Below, one piece after another: positions 27,650-35,476 of a stretch of DNA of 64,000 bases. A program made the translations under genes and the position numbers. How positions within the stretch are numbered: the first letter of the stretch is position 1; each line of letters starts with the position of its first letter. This stretch comes from Streptomyces termitum. GTDB lineage: Bacteria > Actinomycetota > Actinomycetes > Streptomycetales > Streptomycetaceae. The stretch spans positions 501,150-565,149 of the forward strand of contig NZ_BMUL01000002.1 of the NCBI RefSeq assembly GCF_014650175.1, read 5' to 3'. Under the pieces are notes generated by a model that was not told the DNA's origin, did no database searches, and was given only the letters and a program-made list of their open reading frames with translations.

Positions 27650-28840
27650 TCAGGACCGCCGCGCGTCCCGCTCCCGGGCTGCTTTCAGGACCTCCATGAT
27701 CGAGCGGCCCACGGCCTCAGCGACCGGCGGCGGGAAGGCGTTGCCTACCTGCCGGTACTGAGCCGTCTTGCCCCCGTCGAAGATCCAGTCGCTCGGGAAC
27801 CCCTGGATGATCGCGGCCTGCTCGACCGTCAGCATCGGACCGCCAGAACCGAAAAGATCACGATCCGCGGAGTTCTTCTTCTCCGCGGTCTCAGCGTCGT
27901 TGGCGACTCCGAGGCCCGACACGCCCAGCTGCTTCCAGGCCGCCTTGGCCCTGCTCGGGCCGAGGTCAGCACCGCCGTGCTTCTTGGAGCCGCCCACGAG
28001 CGTGGGGGCGATGCCGGCGCTGCCCTTGGCCCTGAGCTCCGCGTGCCGATCCGACGCCTTCTGGTACCACCTCTCCAAGGCGTCCTTCGCTTCCCTCTCA
28101 CGGGCACCGCCATAGTGGGCGGCGTACCGCGCCTCCATCGATTCCCTCAGAGCCTCCGCGACGCTGAGCGGCTCCTCGTGCGTCGGTACCGGCCATTCGT
28201 ACTTCACGTCCTCCTGGACGTCCTGCCGGATGGCGACGAGAATCGCGCGCGGCCGGAGCTGCGGAACCCCGAAGTTGCTGGCTTCCAGGAGGCCCCAGTG
28301 GCAGACCCGGTAATTCATCCCCCGTTCGGTGACGACGGTTCCGTCTTCCTCTCGGTACGAACCGCCTTCAAGCCTGGCCTTGATGTAGTCCCGGTAGTCC
28401 TCGAACTTGGGGTCCAGAATGCCCCGCACGTTTTCAATCATGACCGCCCGGGGCTTGAGCTGTCCCACGAGATCGAGCATGCGCGGAAAGAGGTCCCTCT
28501 CGTCGTCCCTGCCGAGCTGCTTCCCGGCATGGGAGAACGGAGGGCACGGCACGCCGCCGGCCAGGAGGTCCAGCTCGCCGGGCTGGATCGGGGATCCGCC
28601 CCGGCTGACGTCCTTGAGAGGCTCGAACTCCTTCACGTCCGAGTGGCTGAGATCACAGTGGCGCAGCTCCCAGGCCCAGTCCGGCCGCGCCTCGATGTTC
28701 CGCCTCAGCGTCTCCCTGGCGTGCTTGTCGATCTCCACGAGCGCGAGGTGCCGGAAACCGGCACGGTGCAGACCGATGGCCTGTCCGCCGGCTCCAGCAC
28801 AGATCTCGATCGAGGTGAACTCTGATTCAGTGCTGGCCAT
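27650..28840 (-). CDS. DNA (cytosine-5) methyltransferase
   Basis: A 396-residue C5 methyltransferase with all main motifs: I EICAGAGGQAIGLHRAGF (about residues 12-29), IV GGVPCPPFSHAGKQ with catalytic Cys99, VI MIENVRG (E136), VIII VPQLRPRAILVA, and IX/X YRQVGNAFPPPVAEAVG near the C-terminus. The target-recognition region lies at about residues 225-330. AAGGAGG precedes the ATG at 28840 by 4 nt. It is convergent with the ATPase-Z1-NaeI-Vsr operon, so its own promoter allows methylation before restriction. By pairing with the NaeI-type nuclease it should modify GCCGGC. Confidence 0.93.
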   Translation of the reverse strand: MASTESEFTSIEICAGAGGQAIGLHRAGFRHLALVEIDKHARETLRRNIEARPDWAWELRHCDLSHSDVKEFEPLKDVSRGGSPIQPGELDLLAGGVPCPPFSHAGKQLGRDDERDLFPRMLDLVGQLKPRAVMIENVRGILDPKFEDYRDYIKARLEGGSYREEDGTVVTERGMNYRVCHWGLLEASNFGVPQLRPRAILVAIRQDVQEDVKYEWPVPTHEEPLSVAEALRESMEARYAAHYGGAREREAKDALERWYQKASDRHAELRAKGSAGIAPTLVGGSKKHGGADLGPSRAKAAWKQLGVSGLGVANDAETAEKKNSADRDLFGSGGPMLTVEQAAIIQGFPSDWIFDGGKTAQYRQVGNAFPPPVAEAVGRSIMEVLKAARERDARRS

Positions 28841-29061
28841 GCACCCTCCTTCGTACGCGAACCCCGGCTGGCGCCTTGTGCCGCCAGCCATCACAGAGGG
28901 TGACAGACCCCACTGACAGAGCGCCCCGCTCACAGCGGGCGATGGCATACGTGCCCCACTGGTAAACAGCGCCCACATAAGTGTGCGGCATCGGGCACCA
29001 GCGGCTGACCGCTCCCCGGGCGAGTCGGGGGCGTACTCCTCATGCGGCGTCCGCAGGACGG

Positions 29062-29265
29062 CTAACCCGCCGTCCCCCTGATCAGGGTGAGGAGCAGGAT
29101 GCCGAGCGTGAGCGTGCCGGCGAAGGCAGCGGCTCCCCACCGGACCGAGGCGGATACCGTCTGCCCCTCCCCCCTGGAGAGCGCGAAGGCGGAGACGGCG
29201 ACAGCGAACGCGAAGAAGACGCTGAAGCCGATTCCGACGATCAAGGCCAGCGAAATGTGCAGCAT
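29062..29265 (-). CDS. Small membrane protein, two transmembrane helices
   Basis: A 67-residue protein with two hydrophobic segments (HISLALIVGIGFSVFFAFAVAVSAFAL and WGAAAFAGTLTLGILLLTLI) joined by a short polar loop. AGGAG lies 7 nt before the ATG at 29265, a strong ribosome-binding site that supports a real gene. It sits within the island between the methyltransferase and the HTH regulator. Small membrane proteins in defence loci are sometimes effectors, but nothing in the sequence shows that here. Confidence 0.65.
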   Translation of the reverse strand: MLHISLALIVGIGFSVFFAFAVAVSAFALSRGEGQTVSASVRWGAAAFAGTLTLGILLLTLIRGTAG

Positions 29266-29389
29266 GAAGGGACTCCTGTGCGACGTGAGCAGAAGAGGCG
29301 GTCCGGATCCGGGCGCCACAGAGACCGGAGCGACGACTTCGTCCCCACCCCGTACCGGTGTTCTTCGGAAATGCCCCGAGGGCTGTCGG

Positions 29390-30226
29390 TTACCGCTCCA
29401 GGCTGGCCTCCGCGGGAAGGCTGGCGCGCATGACGAGTTCGGCGGAGCTTCCGAGACCGGCGCCCATCAGGGCCAGGGCCAGCCGCGTCGTGGCGGCCGG
29501 GCCGCGCTGTCCGTCAGCGAGGAGCAGCGCTTCGGCCAGGTCCGTGTCTCCGGTGGCCTGGAGTCCGGCCACGGCGGTGCAGAAATCGGCCTCGCTGAAG
29601 GTCCTGCTGGCCGACCAGGCCGTACCGACGAGCTCCCTGAGGTTCCCCGACGCGCGGGCCGCCCGCAGGATTCCCAGGGTTTCGCCCACCGTGCCGCTTT
29701 CGGCGCCCTCCGGACGCGTCGTCTCCGCGGCCTCCGGCTCCTCCCGGTCCGCCGGTTTCTCCCGCGGGCTGGTGTTTCCGGAGTTCCGCCGGTCCTGCGC
29801 CGGTCCCGCTGCCGGAACGGTGCCGGAGTCCGGGGCGTCCGTCCCGGATGCCTGCGCCCCGTCGGCCAGTCCCCCGATGGCGGACGCGGCGCAGGCATCG
29901 CGGTCCTCCTGGGCATTGCGGCCGGACTGCTTCAGCCGCGCGTACGAACGGAGCCTCTCCAGGGCGGCCAAAGTCACCGGCGCGGCACCGGCCGAGTTCC
30001 TCCGCGCCGCCTTGAAAAGGGCGCGGAGCTTGGACTGCCAGGGGATACGGCGGCCGATCCAGTAGTTGGACAAGGTGCTGGGGGCAATGCCCAGCTGCTG
30101 TGCGCGGACGTGCTGCTTGTCGGACGTCATCCCGTTGACGAGCGCGCGGAACCCTTGGGCGAACGCGATGCTCGCGGGCGTGCACTGTTCCCAGAACGTT
30201 TCCCGTACCTGGCCCAGAGCGGCCAT
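29390..30226 (-). CDS. HTH regulator with disordered linker and C-terminal helical domain
   Basis: A 278-residue protein. The N-terminus holds a Cro/C1-like helix-turn-helix (FAQGFRALVNGMTSDKQHVRAQQLGIAPSTLSNYWIGRRIP, about residues 22-62). A charged, Pro/Gly-rich linker follows (about 110-180), then a helical domain (about 180-278: GETLGILRAARASGNLRELVGTAW...). GGAGG lies 4 nt before the ATG at 30226. It is divergent from the HNH-like/ParB/SNF2 operon, and the gap contains a set of TGTTTGCG boxes, so it probably regulates that operon and itself. Confidence 0.75.
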   Translation of the reverse strand: MAALGQVRETFWEQCTPASIAFAQGFRALVNGMTSDKQHVRAQQLGIAPSTLSNYWIGRRIPWQSKLRALFKAARRNSAGAAPVTLAALERLRSYARLKQSGRNAQEDRDACAASAIGGLADGAQASGTDAPDSGTVPAAGPAQDRRNSGNTSPREKPADREEPEAAETTRPEGAESGTVGETLGILRAARASGNLRELVGTAWSASRTFSEADFCTAVAGLQATGDTDLAEALLLADGQRGPAATTRLALALMGAGLGSSAELVMRASLPAEASLER

Positions 30227-30318
30227 CGAACCTCCAGAGGCAGACGTATTTGTCGAGTGTTCAGTCTCCCGTGATCAAGCGTGAGCACAAGAGGGAACGG
30301 CCCGTTCTGCCGATCCTG

Positions 30319-30404
30319 ATGTTTGCGCTGCCCCGGAATCCGCTTTCCGGTGTTTGCGTTTCCGCCGGCCCGCGCCCCACATGTTTGCGTTGAGCCGCAA
30401 ACAC
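30319..30404. repeat. Three TGTTTGCG boxes at 31-bp spacing plus one inverted copy
   Basis: TGTTTGCG occurs at 30320-30327, 30351-30358 and 30382-30389, exactly 31 bp apart and so about three helical turns on one face of DNA. A reverse copy, CGCAAACA, at 30396-30403 makes a hairpin-like inverted repeat with the third box. They fill the 290-bp divergent gap between the HTH regulator and the second defence operon. Operator array is the simplest reading. Confidence 0.75.
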
Positions 30405-30516
30405 CCGGGACAGCTTGATCTGCTGGCCGCTCTCCCCTTCCAATGGAAGGCGCACGGATCCGGGTGCCGGCGTCCACGTGTGGACGCAGACCCCGGTCAG
30501 CCTTAAGGAGATCATC

Positions 30517-31206
30517 GTGGCGGACACTGACATTCCCTCGTGGCGGACCAGCACACAGGGGACCATGGTCCGCTGCGCCCTCTGGCTCGTCACCGAGGTC
30601 GGCGTGGGTTCGGTCTTCACCAAGACGGAACTGCGCGAGGCGTTCCCGGAGACCTCCCAGATCGACCGCCGTATGCGCGACCTCCGCGTGCACGGCTGGG
30701 TTATCGCCACAAACCGGGAGGACCCCACCCTCTCCCCGCACGAGCACCGGTTCGTCGAGCAGGGGGCCGAGGTCTGGAAGCCCGGCCAGGCACGGATGAA
30801 GCCGGCAGCCGCGGGCATCAGCGCCCCGCAGCGCCGTGAGATCCTCGACCGGGACGACCACCTGTGCCGGGTGTGCGGCATCGCCGCCGGCGAGGCATAC
30901 GACGGCGGAGTCGAGACCGCCCAGCTGGACATCGCCCGCCGCGAGGTGCTGAAGCCGGGCGGCACAGTCGTCGAGCTGGTCATCGAGTGCCGGCGGTGCA
31001 GGATCGGCGGCCGGGGCCGGCAGACCGACGTGACGGACGTCCTCGGCCGACTGGCGAAGATGAGCGGCGTGGAGCGCGAGCTCTTCGCACAGTGGGTGGC
31101 GGCGGACCACCGGGACTTCAGCGCCATGGAGCGGCTCTGGGGTGAGTACCGCAGTCTGCCGGCTGAGTCCCGTGAGGCGGTCCGCGCGGCGGTCAGCCGG
31201 CCGTAG
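30517..31206 (+). CDS. Winged-helix protein with HNH-like zinc domain
   Basis: A 229-residue protein. Residues about 12-75 look like a winged helix (GTMVRCALWLVTEVGVGSVFTKTELREAF...RRMRDLRVHGWVI). Residues about 105-170 resemble an HNH nuclease scaffold: RREILDRDDHLCRVCG and ELVIECRRCRIGGRGR provide two CxxC pairs. The central DH motif expected of an active HNH is not present; the matching region reads AQLDIARRE, so catalysis is doubtful. AAGGAG stands 6 nt before the GTG. It is the first gene of the operon with the ParB-fold protein and SNF2-like ATPase. Confidence 0.7.
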   Translation: MADTDIPSWRTSTQGTMVRCALWLVTEVGVGSVFTKTELREAFPETSQIDRRMRDLRVHGWVIATNREDPTLSPHEHRFVEQGAEVWKPGQARMKPAAAGISAPQRREILDRDDHLCRVCGIAAGEAYDGGVETAQLDIARREVLKPGGTVVELVIECRRCRIGGRGRQTDVTDVLGRLAKMSGVERELFAQWVAADHRDFSAMERLWGEYRSLPAESREAVRAAVSRP

Positions 31207-31264
31207 CACGCTGTCACGGCGAGCCGGAAGAAGAACGGGCCGAGGCCCGGAGTTGAGGAGAATC

Positions 31265-32683
31265 GTGGGAATGCTGGCATTCGATCTTCCGCCGAAGGGC
31301 CTGGAGAACGCCGAGTTCGTCGCGCAGCGGCTCAGTGAGTCCACCGAAGGCGAGGGAGTCAGCGAGACCGTCACCGTGGAGTGGAACGGCCGTCCCCTCC
31401 ACGTCGGTGTCATCGACATGCCGCTGCGCGACGTCTACTACAACCCGGCGACACACCGCATCAGGGCCCAGCGCGACCACAACCCCGAACTCGCCCGCGG
31501 GTTGAAATCAGACCCCTGGAGCGTGGAAAGCCAGGAATATCTCGACCGGCTGCTCAAGGGGAGGCCCGCCAGCCCGGACGAGACGGATCCGGACTTCGAA
31601 GCACTGATGGAAAGCCTGCGCTCCGTCGAGCAGCAGGAACCCGGCCTCATGACGCATGAGGGCATCCTCGTGAACGGCAACACGCGTGCGGCAGCCCTGC
31701 GCCAGCTGGGCCGCACGTCGATCCGGGTCGGCGTCCTGCCCCGTTCCTTCACCTGGGACGACATCAACGCGGTCGAGCTGACCCTTCAGCTGCGCCCGGA
31801 CAAGCGCCGCGACTACTCCTACATCAACCGGCTCATCGCGATGGAGGAACAGGAGCTGATGGGCCGTGCGGACACCGATATCGCCCGCGACTTCCACATC
31901 CAGCTCAGGACCTTCCGGCAGGAGCGCTGGATCCTCGGAGTGATCCGGGACATGATCCAGCGCAGCACTACGCCGGAAGGCGCCCAGCTCAGCCTCGCGG
32001 ACTTCGAGGGCCACCAGGAGAACCTGAAGGAGCTGCAGCGCAACTACGAGAAGGTGCGGGCTTCGAGCCAGGAACAGGCTGAGCGGGTCAAGGAGAACCG
32101 GATCGCCGCCATCCTCCTGGACTTCGCCAAGACCAAGACGCGTTTCATCGGAGAGGACTTCCAGGGGAACTACCTGGAGGAAAGCCTGCCCTCACTGTTC
32201 GAGGCCACCGGTTCCAGTGCGACGAGCCCGGCCGCGATCGCCATCCCCGGTCTCGCCGTCACCGTCGCCCCGCCCGCCGATCCGGTCGTCCGGGCCCGCG
32301 CCGTGACCGACCAGATCCTCCGGGCCCGCGCCACCTGGTCCTCCCGCAGCATGCCGGACACCGTGCGGGAGGCCGCCCGGCACGAGATCATCGACGCCCG
32401 CAAGGGGATGCGCCGCGCGCTGGACGCGGCGGAACGTGACGACCGGCTCAGGAAGGTCAGGCAGACCACTGCGGAGCGCCTCGACGACGCGCGTGCGGCG
32501 ATCGACCAGAGCGTGAGCGATCTGGTGCAGGCACTCGGAAGCAACAGCCTCGACGAGGCGAGTTTCGACAGTGCGCTGCTCAGGGTCCGGGGCAGTCTCG
32601 CGAAACTGGCCCGGCAGGCAAGCCGCGGTGTCACCACCCGGGGAGAGGGTGTCAGCTGGCTGATCAAGGCGAGTGAGGACTGA
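31265..32683 (+). CDS. ParB-fold protein with long C-terminal helical region
   Basis: A protein of about 472 residues. The ParB/sulfiredoxin-type signature EGILVNGNTRAAALRQLGRTSIRVGVLP lies at about residues 130-157, preceded by a DxxxYNPxxHR segment. The C-terminal half (about 290-470) is highly charged and helical and probably forms coiled coils (KELQRNYEKVRASSQEQAERVKENR). ParB-fold domains bind DNA, hydrolyse nucleotides or cut DNA, and I cannot tell which applies here. GAGGAG is 4 nt before the GTG at 31265; ATG 31271 is an alternative. It is 2 bp upstream of the ATPase gene. Confidence 0.72.
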   Translation: MGMLAFDLPPKGLENAEFVAQRLSESTEGEGVSETVTVEWNGRPLHVGVIDMPLRDVYYNPATHRIRAQRDHNPELARGLKSDPWSVESQEYLDRLLKGRPASPDETDPDFEALMESLRSVEQQEPGLMTHEGILVNGNTRAAALRQLGRTSIRVGVLPRSFTWDDINAVELTLQLRPDKRRDYSYINRLIAMEEQELMGRADTDIARDFHIQLRTFRQERWILGVIRDMIQRSTTPEGAQLSLADFEGHQENLKELQRNYEKVRASSQEQAERVKENRIAAILLDFAKTKTRFIGEDFQGNYLEESLPSLFEATGSSATSPAAIAIPGLAVTVAPPADPVVRARAVTDQILRARATWSSRSMPDTVREAARHEIIDARKGMRRALDAAERDDRLRKVRQTTAERLDDARAAIDQSVSDLVQALGSNSLDEASFDSALLRVRGSLAKLARQASRGVTTRGEGVSWLIKASED

Positions 32684-32685
32684 GC

Positions 32686-34515
32686 ATGGACGTCACCGAA
32701 GAACCCTCGCTCAGGATCGGCTTCGACGAGACCCGCACGAAGGTGGTGTTCCGGAGCCTCGCTGACGGCCAGGAGCACCTTGTCCGGTTCGTCGCCCGGT
32801 ACGGCAGCGGAAGACAGCGCGGCCCTCAGGCGGCCGAGGTGGACCTGGAAGAGTTCCTCGCCCAGTTGCCCCTGCTGACCCACTGGCACGACCCGCAAGG
32901 CGTCGTCTTCACGCCCGGTCTGAAGGCGCTCGCCGAAGGGTCGGTACGGGATTCGCAGGCAGTGGAAGCCCGGCTGGAGGCAGGACAGCGTGGCGAGCAG
33001 GTACAGGAAGAGATCGCTCCCTCTGACGTCCCGTCGCTCCTCGGTCCCTCCTGGACGGCCCCGCTGACCGGTTTCCAGCAGCGCGACATCGCGAAGCTGC
33101 TGTCCCTCACGCATGGAGCCAACTTCAGCGTCCCCGGCGCGGGCAAGACCCGCACCGCCCTCGCGGTGTACGCGGCCCTCCGCCAGGCCGGCAAGGTCAG
33201 GCGGCTTCTGGTGGTCAGCCCGAAGTCCGCGTACGAGGCGTGGACCGACGAAGCGGCCACGTGCTTCTCCGTGCCTCCCGTCCTCCGTGTCTTCCAGCGC
33301 TCGGAGGACGGCGGGGCGGAGATCCTGCTCGTCAACTACGAGAGGCTGAGCCGGCAGCAGTCCCAGCTCGCCGAGTGGCTCTCGGCCGCTCCGGCGCTCA
33401 TGGTCCTGGACGAGGCCCACCGGATGAAGCTCGGGGTCCGGGGCACGTACGGCGCCAGCTGCATGGCGCTGGGACCACTCGCCGCGCACCGGCTCATCCT
33501 CACCGGAACCCCCGCTCCGAACGGCGCCAAGGACCTGGAGAGCCTCCTCTCGTTCGTCTGGCCCGGTCATGGGCGGCGGGCCGTGGACCGGGCAGTGGCG
33601 GGCGGGGACCTCGCGCACGCGAGCCGGGTGCTGAGACCCCTCTTCACCAGGACGACCAAGAACGAACTCCAGCTCCCCCCCGTGGACATACGGGTGAAGT
33701 ACGTCCAGCTTCCCGAGGCGCACCGCCGTCTCTACTCCGCGCTCAAGAACCAGCTCACCGATCTGCAGGACCGCGAGCAGGAGGAGTTCGCCCGGCTCGG
33801 CAAAGTGCTTGTGTACCTGATGATGGCCAGTACGAACCCTGCCCTGCTGGAGTCCGGCTCGGACCGGTACCAGCCCCTGCCGGTCTTCGCGGCCCGGCGT
33901 CCGGCGGACCCCGGCCTCCCCCTGCTGGAGCTCATGCGGGAGCTTCCGCACTACGAATTGTCCCCGAAGTACGAGGCCGTCCTGCGGACCGTGACGGAGA
34001 ACGCCAAGGCAGGCCGGAAGACACTCGTCTGGTCGACGTTCGTGAGGAACCTGACCACTCTTGCGGCCTCTCTCGGCCCGTTCCACCCCGCGGTGGTCCA
34101 CGGCACCACCCCGGACCGGGAGGAGCAGATCCGCAGGTTCCGCGAGGACCCGGACTGCATGGTGCTGCTCTCCAATCCAGCCACACTGGGCGAAGGAATC
34201 AGCCTCCACCACGTCTGTCACGACGCTGTCTACCTCGACCGTGATTTCGCGGCCGGCCGCTACCTCCAGAGCCTGGACCGGATACACCGGCTCGGACTCG
34301 CCCCTGGTACGGAAACCCACGTGACGGTACTCGTCGCCGAAGGAACGATCGACGGCATCGTGCACGAGCGTCTCGGACGCAAGCTGGAGTTCATGGGCCA
34401 GATCCTCGATGATCCGGTCGTACGGGAGCTGGCGGACCCGGATGAGGACCTCACCCCGTGGGGGATGGACCCGGCCGATCTCCAGGCCCTCCTCGGCCAT
34501 CTGCAGCACTCGTGA
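32686..34515 (+). CDS. SNF2-like superfamily II DNA helicase/ATPase
   Basis: A 609-residue ATPase with both RecA-like domains. After an N-terminal region of about 125 residues come LTGFQQRDIAKLL, Walker A SVPGAGKTRTA (about residue 148), DEAH box MVLDEAHRMK (about 238), motif III LTGTPAPNGAKDLESLL (about 271), the second-domain segments VVHGTTPDREEQIRRF and LLSNPATLGEGISLHH, and motif VI LQSLDRIHRLG (about 528). It probably translocates on double-stranded DNA. It lies 2 bp after the ParB-fold gene and ends the operon and the island. Function with its partners is unknown; defence is inferred from the location. Confidence 0.88.
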   Translation: MDVTEEPSLRIGFDETRTKVVFRSLADGQEHLVRFVARYGSGRQRGPQAAEVDLEEFLAQLPLLTHWHDPQGVVFTPGLKALAEGSVRDSQAVEARLEAGQRGEQVQEEIAPSDVPSLLGPSWTAPLTGFQQRDIAKLLSLTHGANFSVPGAGKTRTALAVYAALRQAGKVRRLLVVSPKSAYEAWTDEAATCFSVPPVLRVFQRSEDGGAEILLVNYERLSRQQSQLAEWLSAAPALMVLDEAHRMKLGVRGTYGASCMALGPLAAHRLILTGTPAPNGAKDLESLLSFVWPGHGRRAVDRAVAGGDLAHASRVLRPLFTRTTKNELQLPPVDIRVKYVQLPEAHRRLYSALKNQLTDLQDREQEEFARLGKVLVYLMMASTNPALLESGSDRYQPLPVFAARRPADPGLPLLELMRELPHYELSPKYEAVLRTVTENAKAGRKTLVWSTFVRNLTTLAASLGPFHPAVVHGTTPDREEQIRRFREDPDCMVLLSNPATLGEGISLHHVCHDAVYLDRDFAAGRYLQSLDRIHRLGLAPGTETHVTVLVAEGTIDGIVHERLGRKLEFMGQILDDPVVRELADPDEDLTPWGMDPADLQALLGHLQHS

Positions 34516-34560
34516 ACGGCTGGCCTGTCCTGGGGATACGGCTCACGGTGGGCAAGCGGC

Positions 34561-34836
34561 CCACGCGGTTCCCCAGCGCGTGATCCGGCGTGGCCGACCG
34601 GGACCTTCGTGCACCACAACCACCGGCGGCCCGCCCGGCTCGCCACCTCCTTCCCCCGGCTGCTCGGGGTCGAGGGGCTCGATCTGCACGTGACGGACCT
34701 CGACGCCGACGAGGGGACGCAGGTAGTCGATCTGGTGGCCGTGTTCCGGGAGATGCTTCCGCGCGGGCCCGTCGCCCAGCCCGCGTGGCCAGGCGAGATG
34801 CTGGCGGACTACTGGCGGGACGCCTCCGAGCGCTGA
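34561..34836 (+). pseudogene. C-terminal remnant of a truncated gene at the island's right edge
   Basis: An open frame with strongly GC-biased third positions runs to the TGA at 34836, ending ...GLDLHVTDLDADEGTQVVDLVAVFREMLPRG...GEMLADYWRDASER. Coding character continues upstream of the first usable start (GTG 34609) without a ribosome-binding site, up to the island edge. It looks like the 3' end of a larger core gene cut by island insertion. I do not recognise the family. A genuine 75-residue protein is the alternative. Confidence 0.4.
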
Positions 34837-34921
34837 GGCGGCCGGCGGAAGCCCGTCCGGGGGCGTGCGGCCCGCGCCCCGTACGCTCGAAGCATCACGT
34901 TTCGACCGAAAGAAGGCTCCC

Positions 34922-35224
34922 ATGCCCCAGACCCCCGCTTCCGCCGTCGCCGCCGTCGGGCTCGTCGGTGGTTATGCCGTCGCGCGGTGGACGAAGAAGA
35001 GGCCGCTCGGTGGGGTGGTGCTGGCGGTGGCCGGTGGGGTAGCGGCGCGGGAGTGGTGGCGGGTGGGCGGGGCCGGGACGGCCGTGGGGCTGTCGGCGGC
35101 GTACGTGGCGGCGTTCGGGGGGTCGCATCCGCTGGCCAAGAAGGTCGGGGCGTGGCCGGCCGTGTTCGGAGTGGCCGGGGCGATGGCCGCCGCTTCCTGG
35201 GCGGTCACGCGCCGGGAGGGCTGA
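34922..35224 (+). CDS. Small membrane protein, about three hydrophobic segments
   Basis: A 100-residue protein with hydrophobic segments near residues 5-20 (AVAAVGLVGGYAVAR), 28-42 (GGVVLAVAGGVAARE), 52-65 and 80-96 (VFGVAGAMAAASWAV). GAAGG lies 5 nt before the ATG at 34922. The composition is Gly/Ala rich. Family not identified; it appears to be the first intact core gene to the right of the island. Confidence 0.65.
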   Translation: MPQTPASAVAAVGLVGGYAVARWTKKRPLGGVVLAVAGGVAAREWWRVGGAGTAVGLSAAYVAAFGGSHPLAKKVGAWPAVFGVAGAMAAASWAVTRREG

Positions 35225-35239
35225 GCGGGCTGTCCGCCG

Positions 35240-35450
35240 GGGGCCGGGGCCGGGGAGCCCGGCATGTCCGGGACCGCCGGGGAAGCCCCGGACGGCCAGG
35301 GCCGGCCAGGACGCCCGAGGCAGCCGGGGCACCCCGGACCAGCCGGAAGAGCCCAGAGCGGCCGGAAAAGCCCGGGACCAGCCAGGAAAGCCCGGACCGG
35401 TCAGGAGAGCGCGGACCGGCCGGGAAAGCCCGAAGCCGCCGACGCCGCCG
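35240..35450. repeat. Degenerate GC-rich tandem repeat
   Basis: About seven imperfect copies of a 22-26 bp unit resembling GGAAAGCCCGGACCGGCC fill the convergent gap between the small membrane protein and DUF445 genes. No gene is convincing here. It may act as a transcription terminator or be a simple expansion. Confidence 0.5.
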
Positions 35451-35476
35451 ACGCGCCCCGGCCGGTCCCCGGGGCG

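Noticed and set aside
30319..30404. Short CRISPR or plasmid origin
   Set aside because: Boxes are only 8 bp, there is no Cas or Rep gene, and the position between divergent genes fits an operator better.
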